This document shows, piece by piece, positions 9,320 through 18,786 of a DNA stretch of 64,000 nt. Location: assembly GCF_010731615.1 (NCBI RefSeq), contig NZ_AP022618.1, forward strand, positions 4,030,001 to 4,094,000. Reading direction: 5' to 3'. This DNA comes from Mycolicibacterium insubricum (GTDB lineage Bacteria; Actinomycetota; Actinomycetes; Mycobacteriales; Mycobacteriaceae). A model generated the notes under the pieces. It worked only from the letters and a program-made list of their open reading frames with translations. It was not told the origin of the DNA and ran no database searches. Numbering within the stretch: position 1 is the stretch's first letter; every line of letters begins with the position of its first letter. A program made the translations under genes and the position numbers.

Positions 9320-9325
9320 CGTCGG

Positions 9326-9691
9326 GTGGAGTCGGTGGAGTGGTTGCAGGTCGACGCGTCGTCGACCGTGCCGATCTTCGAGCAGCTGCGGACCCAGGTC
9401 GTCGCCGCGGTCCGCGACGGCCGGCTCGCCCCGGGCACCCGGTTGCCGACGGTGCGTGACCTGGCCGGGCGCCTGGATCTGGCGGTCAACACGGTGGCCC
9501 GGACCTATCGGGAGCTGGAGTCGGCCGGGGTGGTGGAGACCCGGGGCCGCAAGGGCAGTTTCGTCGCCCGTCCGGATGCCGCCGATGCGACGATGGCCGC
9601 CGCCGCGCAGGCGTTCGTCGCCGCGACCCGCTCGGTCGGTCTGGGGCGCGATGACGCGGTGGCGTATCTGGACGCGGCGTTCGCCGACTGA
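9326..9691 (+). CDS. GntR-family transcriptional regulator, YtrA type
   Basis: 121 residues: a winged helix-turn-helix (about 15-75, with [26 protein letters not shown]) and only a short C-terminal helix. This is the YtrA layout, which lacks a large ligand domain. It is equivalent to Rv1152. YtrA members usually control adjacent transporter genes. Here the divergent neighbour is cobB, so control of cobB or itself is the simplest guess. Its start lies 38 nt from the cobB start. Confidence 0.85.
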   Translation: MESVEWLQVDASSTVPIFEQLRTQVVAAVRDGRLAPGTRLPTVRDLAGRLDLAVNTVARTYRELESAGVVETRGRKGSFVARPDAADATMAAAAQAFVAATRSVGLGRDDAVAYLDAAFAD

Positions 9692-9698
9692 GTCTGCG

Positions 9699-10349
9699 CT
9701 ACGCCGGGCGGACGGCGCGGCCGATGGCGAATTCGGACACCGGCAGCGGTGCCCAGCGGGGCAGGGTCCACAGCCGGCGACGGCTCTGCACCTCGAATCC
9801 GGCGGCCTCGATGACCGATTCGGTGTCGCGGTGGGTGTGGCAGTTGCCGAACAGCCGCGGCCACACGGTGGCGTCGGCCGCCCGCTGCACCCGCCCGAGC
9901 GCCCCGGCGCTGGCCACGTGTTCCAGGTAGCGCAATTCACCGCCGGGCTTGAGGTGGGAGAGCGCTTGGCTCACAACGAGATCCGGATCGTTGACGGTGC
10001 ACAGCACCAGCGAGCAGACCACCGCGTCGAACGGTTCCTCGCCGGCCGGGTCGTTGGCCAGTGCCTCGCCGGTCTTCTCGGTGACGCTCACCGGGACCGG
10101 AGCCGCCGCCGCGGCCCGCTGGCCGTGCTCGAACAGATGCTCTTCGGGCTCGATGGCCACCACCTGCTCGACGGTGTCGGGGTAGTAGGCGAAGTTGTTG
10201 CCCGCACCGGCGCCGATCTCCAGCACCCGCCCGGTCAGCCCGTCCAGGTTCTCCCGGCGCAGCCGGGTGATCAGCTCCGTCTCGTGCGAGGACATGGCGA
10301 CCCACAGCCGGGCGAACATCGGGTGGTGAACCGTCTGGGTCGTGCTCAT
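9699..10349 (-). CDS. Class I SAM-dependent methyltransferase (Rv1147-like)
   Basis: 216 residues from ATG 10349, which has GGAG 7 nt upstream; ATG 10355 is too close to it. Motif I is VLEIGAGAGNNFAYYP, followed by an acidic end of strand 2 (VVAIEPEE) and VCSLVLCTV. The family includes Rv1147 and UbiE/phospholipid-methyltransferase-like enzymes. The substrate is unknown. As in M. tuberculosis it sits next to an mmpL13-type gene, here as the last gene of an mmpL-tetR-methyltransferase operon, suggesting it modifies a lipid or siderophore cargo. Confidence 0.82.
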   Translation of the reverse strand: MSTTQTVHHPMFARLWVAMSSHETELITRLRRENLDGLTGRVLEIGAGAGNNFAYYPDTVEQVVAIEPEEHLFEHGQRAAAAAPVPVSVTEKTGEALANDPAGEEPFDAVVCSLVLCTVNDPDLVVSQALSHLKPGGELRYLEHVASAGALGRVQRAADATVWPRLFGNCHTHRDTESVIEAAGFEVQSRRRLWTLPRWAPLPVSEFAIGRAVRPA

Positions 10350-10412
10350 CTGCATGCTCCTGGTTTAGGTGCCGGACCGCCGCGGGTCACTGCGGCCCGT
10401 CGGCGTCCTTCA

Positions 10413-11105
10413 TCATGCCTTGCGCATCATGCCTCGTGCACCGGCCACCCAGTCCAGGAACTGCTCGCCGGTGGCGTCGCGGCCGACGACGTCGAGGACG
10501 ATCCGGCCCGCGCACACCGACCTGAGCACCCGGTCGGCGAACTCCTCGACTCCGCCGAACGGCAGGTACGGCTTGGACACCATCAGCGCGGCGACGCCGT
10601 GGGCGGCCGCCCACAGTTCCAGGGTGACCACCGTCGGGTCGTCGGCGGCGTAGATACCCACGTCCATGAGCGTCTGTACCGAGTCGCGCAGGTGGATGAA
10701 CGCCGAGCTGGCCAGCGCGGCGTCGGTGTCGCTGCCCGGCCGGACCTCGCTCATCGTCGCGATCCGGTACAGCTCCGGGTTCTCCGCGGCGAAGCGCACG
10801 TAGGCCAGGCCCTGGGCCCGCAGCGCATCCAGCGGGCCCGCGGCCCCGGCGCCGGCGGCCTGCATCCGCTCGTCGAGGGATTCGAAGTAGCGGGCGCACA
10901 CCGCGTCTAGCAGCGCGTCCTTGTCGGCGAAGTGCAGGTAGATCGACGGCGGGGTCACCCCGACGTGCTGGGCGACCGCCCGGATGGACATCGCCTTGGC
11001 GTGACCGCTTTTCAGTAGCAGCCCGGTGGCGGCGTCGAGGATCTCCTCGCGCAGCTGCTCGCCGGACCCGCGGGCGTTGCGCCGGCGACGGGCCGGCCCG
11101 GTCAC
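10413..11105 (-). CDS. TetR-family regulator in the mmpL operon
   Basis: 230 residues. The N-terminal HTH runs from about 18 to 65 (SIRAVAQHVGVTPPSIYLHF), with a TetR_C-type ligand domain after it and an Arg-rich start (GPARRRRNARG). GTG 11105 overlaps the mmpL TGA (GTGA), so the two are translationally coupled. An imperfect palindrome TAAC-N8-GTTA upstream of mmpL (13491-13506) is a candidate autoregulatory operator. The arrangement suggests a repressor that releases the exporter on sensing its lipid substrate. Confidence 0.88.
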   Translation of the reverse strand: MTGPARRRRNARGSGEQLREEILDAATGLLLKSGHAKAMSIRAVAQHVGVTPPSIYLHFADKDALLDAVCARYFESLDERMQAAGAGAAGPLDALRAQGLAYVRFAAENPELYRIATMSEVRPGSDTDAALASSAFIHLRDSVQTLMDVGIYAADDPTVVTLELWAAAHGVAALMVSKPYLPFGGVEEFADRVLRSVCAGRIVLDVVGRDATGEQFLDWVAGARGMMRKA

Positions 11106-13450
11106 GACGGCGCCTGGGCCGTCGCCGGATCCGCATCCTGCACCTTGGCGCGGGCCTTCTTGTCACCGGCCTTGTTGCGGGCCTTCTTGTCGGTGGCGGG
11201 CTCGTCGGGGGCCGGCTCGTCCCCGGATTCACTGATGCCGAACCGGCGGTGCAGCGCGGCCAGCGGCGTGGGCGCCCACCAGTTCCACCGGCCCATCACC
11301 TTCATGAACGCCGGCACCAACACCACCCGCACCACGGTGGCGTCGACCAGCACGGCCAGCGTCAGCCCGACGCCGAACATCCGCATGAACGACACCTGCG
11401 CGGCCATCAGCGCGGCGAACGAAATCGACATCACCAGCGCGGCGGCGGTGATCACCCGGCCGGTGCGCGCCAGGCCGAGCGCCACCGACTCGTCGTTGTC
11501 CGCGCTGGTCTTGCCGCTGGCCAGCCAGAACTCCCGGATCCTCGCGATGAGGAACACCTCGTAGTCCATGGACAGCCCGAAGGCGATGCAGAACAGCAGC
11601 ACCGGCATGTTGGCCACCAGGGTGCCGGTCGCCGTCGTACCCAGCGCACCGAGATGTCCCTCCTGGAAGATCCACACCAGCGCGCCGAACGCCGCCGACA
11701 GCGACAGCACGTTGAGCACCAGTGCCTTCAGCGGCAGCACCACCGAGCCGGTGAGCAGGAACAGCAGCACGAAGGTAATGACCGCGATGACGCCGAGCAC
11801 CAGCGGCAGCCGGGAGGTGATGGCGTGCACGCTGTCGGAGTTGATCTGGCTGAGCCCGGTCAGCTGGATCGGTCGGTCATCGGGGGTGGGCAGGGCGCGC
11901 AGCGCGTCGAGCTGATGGTAGGACGCCTCGGAGTACAACGGTGCGGTGCTCGCGACGGTGAGGAACGCCTTGCCGGCGGCGAATCCGGTGGACGTCGTCG
12001 GCGCCGAGGTGCGCAGGCCGTGCACGAAGGTGCCGGTCGGCGCGGTGACGGCGGTGACGTCGGCGACCTTCGAGGAGATCTGCGAGGCGTAGGTCTCCAG
12101 GCTCCCCTCGTTGAGGCCCTCGGCGTCGGGGAACACGATGGTCACCGCCGACGGCGAGTACGACGGGAACTCGTCGCGCAGCTGGTCGCCGACCTGATGT
12201 GCGCTGGCCGAGGTGGGCAACACCCGGTCGTCGGGGAAACCCCACTTGACGCCGAGGAACGGGGCGCCGAGGAACAGCAGCAGGACGACGGCGGCGGCGC
12301 CGATCGGGATGGCCCGGCGCATGACGAACTTGGTGGAGCGGTAGAAGAACACCTGCTCGACGGGTTTGACCGCCGGCTGCGGGCGCCCGGTCAGCCGGCG
12401 CAGCATCCGGCGGATGTCCAGGGCGTCCAGGCGCGGTCCGAGCAGCACGATGGCCGCCGGGGTGACGATGATGGCGGCCAGCGCCGCGAACACCACGACG
12501 GCGACCCCGGCGTAGGCGAACGAGCGCAAAAAGTACATCGGGAACAGGGCCATCGCCGACATCGACAGGGCGACTGTCACCGCGGAGAACAGCACCGTGC
12601 GCCCGGCGGTGGCCATGGTGCGCACCAGCGCCCGCTCGGGCGGCTCGCCGGCGTTGATCTCGTCGCGGTAGCGGCTGATGATCAGCAACGTGTAGTCGAT
12701 GGCCAGCGCCAGGCCCATCGCGGTGGTGAGGTTCAGCGCGAAGATCGACACGTCGGTGGTGTAGGTGATCAGCCGCAGCACCGACAGGGACCCGACGATG
12801 GCCAGGCCGCCGACGGCCATCGGCAGCGCGGCGGCGAGCAGCCCGCCGAACACCCAGACCAGCACCAGGAAGCTCAGCGGTACGGCGATGCTCTCCATCA
12901 GCAGCAGGTCGCGTTCGGTCTGGGAGTTGATCTCGGCGTAGATCATCGCCGAGCCGCCGGGCTTGGCGGTGACGTCGGGATGCTTCGGCAGCACCTCGGT
13001 GTCGATCCGTTCGGCGAGCTGGCGGGCGTATTTCTGGGCGTTGTTCTCGCCGCCGTCGAGGCTGGCGACGATCAGCGCGGTGTTGCCGTCGTCGCCGATC
13101 ATGGTGGTGGCGACGGGTCCCGCCGAGGTCCACGGCGTCAGGACGCTCAGCGAGCGGCCGGATTCCTTGATCGCGGTGACGATGTCGGTGCCGGCGGCGC
13201 GCACGGCCGGGCCGTCGTACCCGCCGGGGCCGGTGATGGTGTAGAGCAGCTGCATGTCGCTCTGCCCGAAGTTCTTGGTCATGATCTCGCTGGCGGCGGC
13301 CGACTGCGAGGTGGGGTCCTGGAACCCGCCGGCCGAGAGGCTCTTGGCGGCGGGGAAGCCGAACACGGCGGCGCCGATGAAGATCAGTAGCGCGGCGGCG
13401 AGCACGGCTTTCGGGGCCCGCAGGGCGAGGTGCGCGATGCGATGGAGCAC
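11102..13450 (-). CDS. MmpL-family RND transporter (MmpL13-like)
   Basis: 782 residues. Two RND repeats are visible: TM1, a periplasmic domain (about 40-190), five helices to about 360, a cytosolic linker, TM7, a second periplasmic domain (about 415-540), and the final five helices ending near 735. GLALAIDYTLLIISRYRDE and its partner FGLSMDYEVFLIARIREF carry the Asp-Tyr pairs of the proton relay. A Lys/Asp/Pro-rich cytosolic tail follows. MmpL proteins export large lipids; cargo is unknown. In M. tuberculosis mmpL13 is split into two genes (mmpL13a/b), whereas this copy is intact. Confidence 0.9.
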   Translation of the reverse strand: MLHRIAHLALRAPKAVLAAALLIFIGAAVFGFPAAKSLSAGGFQDPTSQSAAASEIMTKNFGQSDMQLLYTITGPGGYDGPAVRAAGTDIVTAIKESGRSLSVLTPWTSAGPVATTMIGDDGNTALIVASLDGGENNAQKYARQLAERIDTEVLPKHPDVTAKPGGSAMIYAEINSQTERDLLLMESIAVPLSFLVLVWVFGGLLAAALPMAVGGLAIVGSLSVLRLITYTTDVSIFALNLTTAMGLALAIDYTLLIISRYRDEINAGEPPERALVRTMATAGRTVLFSAVTVALSMSAMALFPMYFLRSFAYAGVAVVVFAALAAIIVTPAAIVLLGPRLDALDIRRMLRRLTGRPQPAVKPVEQVFFYRSTKFVMRRAIPIGAAAVVLLLFLGAPFLGVKWGFPDDRVLPTSASAHQVGDQLRDEFPSYSPSAVTIVFPDAEGLNEGSLETYASQISSKVADVTAVTAPTGTFVHGLRTSAPTTSTGFAAGKAFLTVASTAPLYSEASYHQLDALRALPTPDDRPIQLTGLSQINSDSVHAITSRLPLVLGVIAVITFVLLFLLTGSVVLPLKALVLNVLSLSAAFGALVWIFQEGHLGALGTTATGTLVANMPVLLFCIAFGLSMDYEVFLIARIREFWLASGKTSADNDESVALGLARTGRVITAAALVMSISFAALMAAQVSFMRMFGVGLTLAVLVDATVVRVVLVPAFMKVMGRWNWWAPTPLAALHRRFGISESGDEPAPDEPATDKKARNKAGDKKARAKVQDADPATAQAPS

Positions 13451-13490
13451 GTCGTGCCTTCCGGTCGGCGGCGGTTGCGATGGGCAAAGT

Positions 13491-13506
13491 TAACATCGGT
13501 AAGTTA
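13491..13506. promoter_or_regulatory. Candidate TetR operator upstream of mmpL
   Basis: TAACATCGGTAAGTTA is an imperfect inverted repeat (TAAC arms plus inner matches). It sits 40 nt before the mmpL start, in the spacer shared with the divergent 41-aa peptide gene. Confidence 0.4.
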
Positions 13507-13615
13507 TCGACGTCAACAGATGCGTGCGGCAGAAAAGGGGCCGCTTCCCTACCGCAGGGTAATAATTGCCAATGTTTTCCGAATCGTGACTCACTGATTC
13601 CTTAGAGCCGGGCCA

Positions 13616-13621
13616 TACGCT
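13616..13621 (+). promoter_or_regulatory. -10 box, leaderless 41-aa peptide gene
   Basis: TACGCT ends 7 nt before ATG 13629. There is no ribosome site. Confidence 0.5.
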
Positions 13622-13628
13622 CAACTTC

Positions 13629-13754
13629 ATGTGGATCGACGACACCAACGCAGACGTCATCAAGGTCGATTTCGAGGCCCTCTACCACGGCGATTTTCTC
13701 GTCGAGGGTGACACCTCCGAGCAACTCGAAGACACCCAGCCCATCGCCAGCTGA
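13629..13754 (+). CDS. Acidic 41-residue peptide, unknown
   Basis: The peptide begins MWIDDTNADVIKVDFEALYH and ends LEDTQPIAS. Eleven Asp/Glu residues against a single Lys and a single His make it strongly acidic, and there is no Cys, signal peptide or membrane helix. It has a well-placed leaderless -10 box and is followed by two strong hairpins, the second a canonical terminator. It is divergent from mmpL, with 178 nt between the starts. It is not a mycofactocin precursor, which would end in a Val-Tyr core, and no RiPP-modifying gene is adjacent. I do not recognise it. Confidence 0.5.
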   Translation: MWIDDTNADVIKVDFEALYHGDFLVEGDTSEQLEDTQPIAS

Positions 13755-13758
13755 GCGG

Positions 13759-13802
13759 TCGGCTCACCCGCTGCACGCCGTGACGCGTGTGCGGTGAGCC
13801 GA
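13759..13802 (+). other. Strong RNA hairpin downstream of the 41-aa gene
   Basis: TCGGCTCACC (13759-13768) pairs perfectly with GGTGAGCCGA (13793-13802), and further pairing of GCACGC with GCGTGT lies inside. There is no T-tract, so it looks like structured RNA rather than a terminator. Confidence 0.55.
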
Positions 13803-13853
13803 TGCCAGCCGGGCCTGCCCGTTTAGCGCGCCACGCGGTGCTCTGAGCAAAGG

Positions 13854-13890
13854 TGCCTGCCCTGCCGTTTCCCGGCAGGGCAGGCATTTT
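13854..13890 (+). terminator. Rho-independent terminator
   Basis: A perfect 14-bp stem TGCCTGCCCTGCCG / CGGCAGGGCAGGCA with loop TTTCC is followed by TTTT. It ends the peptide transcript and lies 13 nt beyond the stop of the convergent nitronate monooxygenase-like gene. Confidence 0.85.
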
Positions 13891-13902
13891 GCGTTGCCGG
13901 GT

Positions 13903-16070
<2,168 letters not shown>

Positions 16071-16121
16071 CTTTCGTCTTTTTGCTGACCATACAGGTGA
16101 GATTTTTTCCCCCTTTTACCA

Positions 16122-16135
16122 ACCCACCGGTGGGT
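16122..16135. promoter_or_regulatory. Perfect palindrome between mcr and the crotonase gene
   Basis: ACCCACCGGTGGGT is a perfect 14-nt inverted repeat, 52 nt before the mcr start and 41 nt before the crotonase start. The form suits a TetR-family operator controlling both genes. Confidence 0.5.
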
Positions 16136-16176
16136 CGGTTTTTGGCGACAGATAGAGAGTTCTATCGTGTAGCACT

Positions 16177-16989
16177 ATGGCGCAATCCAAAACCGGGCTC
16201 GACGCCCTCACTCCCGTAGACGGACTTCAGGTGAAGCTGACCGGAGGCGTCCTGTCGGTGACGCTGGACCGCCCCGACAGTCTCAACTCGCTGACCCCGG
16301 AGGTGCTCGCCGGGGTCGCCGACGCATTCGAGGCCGCCGCCGCCGATCCTCGGGTCCGGGTGGTACGCCTGGGCGGGAACGGTCGCGGCTTCTGCTCGGG
16401 CGCCGGGATCGGCAAGGAGGAGACCGGCGACGGGCACAACCCGATGGACACCCTGCTGCACGGCAACCGCGCCATCCAGGCCATCGTCGCCATGCCGCGT
16501 CCGGTGGTGGCCGTCGTGCACGGGCCGACCGCGGGCATCGGGGTGTCGCTGGCCCTAGCCTGCGACCTGGTGCTGGCCTCCACCGAGGCGTACTTCCTGC
16601 TGGCCTTCACCAAGATCGGCCTGATGCCCGACGGCGGCGCCACCGCGCTGGTCGCCGCCGCGATCGGGCGCGCCCGGGCGATGAAGATGGCGCTGCTGGC
16701 CGAGCGACTGCCGGCCGCCGACGCCTGCGAGCACGGGTTGATCGCCGCGGTGTACCCGCCGGAGGAGCTCGCCGAGGAGGCCACCAAGGTCATCGACCGG
16801 CTGCTGACCGGGCCCGCGGTGGCCTACGCGCGGACCAAGTCGGCGATCAACGCGGCCACCCTCGGGGACCTGGATGCCACCCTGCACCGCGAGACCGCCG
16901 GCCAATACCTGCTGCTGGACGCCCCCGACCTGGACGAAGGCATCAAGGCCTTCCAGGAACGCCGCGCCCCCAAGTTCACCGACTCCTGA
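16177..16989 (+). CDS. Enoyl-CoA hydratase/isomerase (EchA10/EchA11-like)
   Basis: 270 residues, crotonase superfamily. The oxyanion hole is built from GRGFCSGAGIG (about 70-80) and GPTAGIGVSLALACD. At the first catalytic position of hydratases the sequence reads FTKIGL, with no Glu, while LMPDGGATALV has Asp where PaaG/isomerase-type members carry their single catalytic acid. An isomerase rather than a classical hydratase activity is therefore more likely. TATCGT lies 8 nt before ATG. It is divergent from mcr, consistent with the Rv1142c/Rv1143 context. Confidence 0.85.
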   Translation: MAQSKTGLDALTPVDGLQVKLTGGVLSVTLDRPDSLNSLTPEVLAGVADAFEAAAADPRVRVVRLGGNGRGFCSGAGIGKEETGDGHNPMDTLLHGNRAIQAIVAMPRPVVAVVHGPTAGIGVSLALACDLVLASTEAYFLLAFTKIGLMPDGGATALVAAAIGRARAMKMALLAERLPAADACEHGLIAAVYPPEELAEEATKVIDRLLTGPAVAYARTKSAINAATLGDLDATLHRETAGQYLLLDAPDLDEGIKAFQERRAPKFTDS

Positions 16990-17008
16990 GCGCTCGTCGC
17001 CATCCCAT

Positions 17009-17064
17009 CGTCGAACGTGAGGCTTGGCCAACCCCGGCGGGAAGTAGCCCCCACGGTCGACGAG
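17009..17064. repeat. Dispersed intergenic element family 1, copy 2
   Basis: CGTCGAACGTGAGG at one end and CCCCCACGGTCGACG at the other are near-complementary. The interior is nearly identical to copy 1. It lies between the convergent crotonase and gamma-carbonic anhydrase genes. Confidence 0.65.
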
Positions 17065-17086
17065 GAGGGCGGGACGCTCGCCGAGG

Positions 17087-17617
17087 TCAGGTGACGGGTT
17101 CGGCGGCGCGGTGCATCTCGGCGAGGTGCTGGTAGACCTGCCCGTTGGTGCGGTTGGCGGTGATCTCGGATTCGGACAGTTCCCGACGGATACGCCCCGG
17201 CACGCCGGCGACCAGCGAGTTTGGCGGTACGACCATCCCCTGCGGGACCAGTGCGCCGGCCGCCACCAACGAGCCGTCGCCGATCACCGCTCCGTTGAGG
17301 ACGACCGCGCCCATGCCGATCAGCACGCCGTCGCCGACGGTGCAGCCGTGCAGCACCGCGTTGTGCCCGACGCTGACCCCGGCCCCCACCGTTGCGGGGT
17401 ATTCGGGGTCCACGTGAATGGTCACCCCGTCCTGGATGTTGGTGCCGTAGCCGATCCGGATCGGTTCGGCCTCGGCCCGCAGCGTGGCGCCGTACCAGAC
17501 ACTGGCCCCCTCGGCGAGCGCGACGTCGCCGATGATCGCGGCGTTGGGCGCGACCCAGGACTCCGGATGCAACTGTGGGGCTCGGCCGCCGACGGCCAGG
17601 ATGAGGGGTTCGGGCAT
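17087..17617 (-). CDS. Gamma-carbonic anhydrase-like hexapeptide protein
   Basis: 176 residues of left-handed beta-helix hexapeptide repeats (about 15-150) with a C-terminal helix. The three metal-ligand histidines of gamma-class carbonic anhydrases are in place: TIHVDPEYP, then VGHNAVLHG. The WYGATLRAE element is also typical. It may hydrate CO2 or, like many homologues, bind zinc with unknown substrate. Start ATG 17617. Its 5' side faces a 319-nt gap holding a repeat. Confidence 0.85.
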   Translation of the reverse strand: MPEPLILAVGGRAPQLHPESWVAPNAAIIGDVALAEGASVWYGATLRAEAEPIRIGYGTNIQDGVTIHVDPEYPATVGAGVSVGHNAVLHGCTVGDGVLIGMGAVVLNGAVIGDGSLVAAGALVPQGMVVPPNSLVAGVPGRIRRELSESEITANRTNGQVYQHLAEMHRAAEPVT

Positions 17618-17663
17618 GCGGGCAATGGTAGAGCCCGGCCCTCCGCAGCCGTCTCAGCCGGGT

Positions 17664-17731
17664 GGTTCGGCGAGGCTCGGCGGAGTGGACGGGAGCGAAG
17701 CGAGTGGCCGCGGAGCCGAGGGGAAGCCGGG
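17664..17731. repeat. Dispersed intergenic element family 2, copy A
   Basis: GGTTCGGCGAGG, GGGAGCGAAGCGAG and GCGGAGCCG are shared in the same order and spacing with 49658-49727. The 17618-17936 gap also holds GCCGCAG-G-CTGCGGC, a small perfect palindrome near 17764. I see no gene in it. Confidence 0.6.
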
Positions 17732-17894
17732 GCCACCGGCATTTAGCTGCTCGTTTTGGGCTCCGCCGCAGGCTGCGGCTACCCTTTGAAGTGCTTCGAT
17801 GCGCTCCCGAGCAGCCGCATCGGTGGGAATCGGCGTGAGCCGGTCAACAAAATTCAGTGAGCGTACGCCGTAACACTCCATGGGCGTCGTTCCG

Positions 17895-17913
17895 ACGTAC
17901 CTAGAAGGTACGT
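17895..17913. promoter_or_regulatory. Inverted repeat upstream of the fasciclin gene
   Basis: ACGTACC-TAGAA-GGTACGT has perfect 7-nt arms. It lies 24 nt before ATG 17937 and next to the ribosome site AAGGAGA. It may be an operator, or a hairpin in the 5' leader. Confidence 0.45.
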
Positions 17914-17936
17914 ACCAATAAGGAGACAGTACGAGT

Positions 17937-18710
17937 ATGTGGAATACCTCCCGTAAGACCCTCGGCGCGTTCGCCGCCGTCGCCGCGCTGGCCGTGGCCA
18001 TCCCGACCGCCGGCATCGCCTACGCCGACGATCCGACCACCACGGTCAAGCCCCCGCGCGACCCCGAGGGCCCCGGCTGCGACGCCTACAAGGCCGCCCA
18101 CCCGTCGGGCTCGGCGTCGTTCCCGTCGATGGCGACCGTTCCGGCTTCGCAGGCCATCGCCAACAACCCCGACCTGTCGACCTTCAGCTCCGCGCTGTCG
18201 GGCTCGATGAACCCCGAGGTCAACGTGGCCGCCGTGCTGGACAACGGCCCGTACGTGGTGTTCGCGCCCACCAATGAGGCGTTCGAGAAGCTGGACCCGG
18301 CCAAGCTGGCGTCGCTGAAGACCAACGCCGCCGAGCTGACCTCGCTGGTCTACTACCACATGGCGCTGGGTCTGCTGACCCCGAAGTCGGTGGCCGGCAA
18401 GATGACCTCGCAGGAGGGCCCGCAGCTCACCATTACCGGTTCCGGTGGGAACATCACCGTCGATGACGCCAAGGTCGTCTGCGGCGGCATCACCGCGGCC
18501 AATGCGCAGATCTACATGATCGACACCGTGCTGGATCCGGCCGCCTCGCAGGGTGCCATCGCGGCCGCCGAGACCACCACGACCACCACCAGCTCGGAGG
18601 CGACGCCGACGAGCACCTCCGAAAGCACTCCGACCAGCGCCTCGGAAGCCACCCCGAGCAGCGGTTCGGAGGCCACTCCGAGCAGCGAGCGGGAACAGCC
18701 GCACAACTGA
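17937..18710 (+). CDS. Secreted fasciclin (FAS1) domain protein, MPT70/MPT83-like
   Basis: 257 residues: a signal peptide (1-31, ending YADDP), one FAS1 domain (about 55-205) and a Thr/Ser-rich tail. VNVAAVLDNGPYVVFAPTNEAFEKL is fasciclin motif H1 and ITAANAQIYMIDTVLDP is H2. The tail repeats SEATPTS/SEATPSS units and resembles a glycosylated linker. FAS1 proteins mediate adhesion at the cell surface. There is no lipobox, so it looks released like MPT70. AAGGAGA precedes ATG 17937. No SigK-type promoter was recognised. Confidence 0.88.
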   Translation: MWNTSRKTLGAFAAVAALAVAIPTAGIAYADDPTTTVKPPRDPEGPGCDAYKAAHPSGSASFPSMATVPASQAIANNPDLSTFSSALSGSMNPEVNVAAVLDNGPYVVFAPTNEAFEKLDPAKLASLKTNAAELTSLVYYHMALGLLTPKSVAGKMTSQEGPQLTITGSGGNITVDDAKVVCGGITAANAQIYMIDTVLDPAASQGAIAAAETTTTTTSSEATPTSTSESTPTSASEATPSSGSEATPSSEREQPHN

Positions 18711-18713
18711 CGC

Positions 18714-18762
18714 AATCACCACGGGCCGGCACCCTCTTTCGAGGGGCCGGCCCGTTGTGATT
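18714..18762. terminator. Bidirectional hairpin terminator
   Basis: Long near-continuous stem: AATCAC/GTGATT, then ACGGGCCGGC/GCCGGCCCGT, then CCTC/GAGG around TTTC, followed by TTTT. It lies between the convergent fasciclin and crotonase genes. Confidence 0.8.
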
Positions 18763-18786
18763 TTCCAGCGTGGCTTTCGGCTCCGG

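Noticed and set aside
11249..13390. 713-codon plus-strand frame opposite mmpL
   Set aside because: It is a Gln/Arg/Gly/His-rich shadow of the MmpL gene with no domain.
13629..13754. Mycofactocin or lasso peptide precursor
   Set aside because: The peptide lacks the MftA Val-Tyr end and any recognisable core, and no radical-SAM, B1/B2 or cyclase gene is near.
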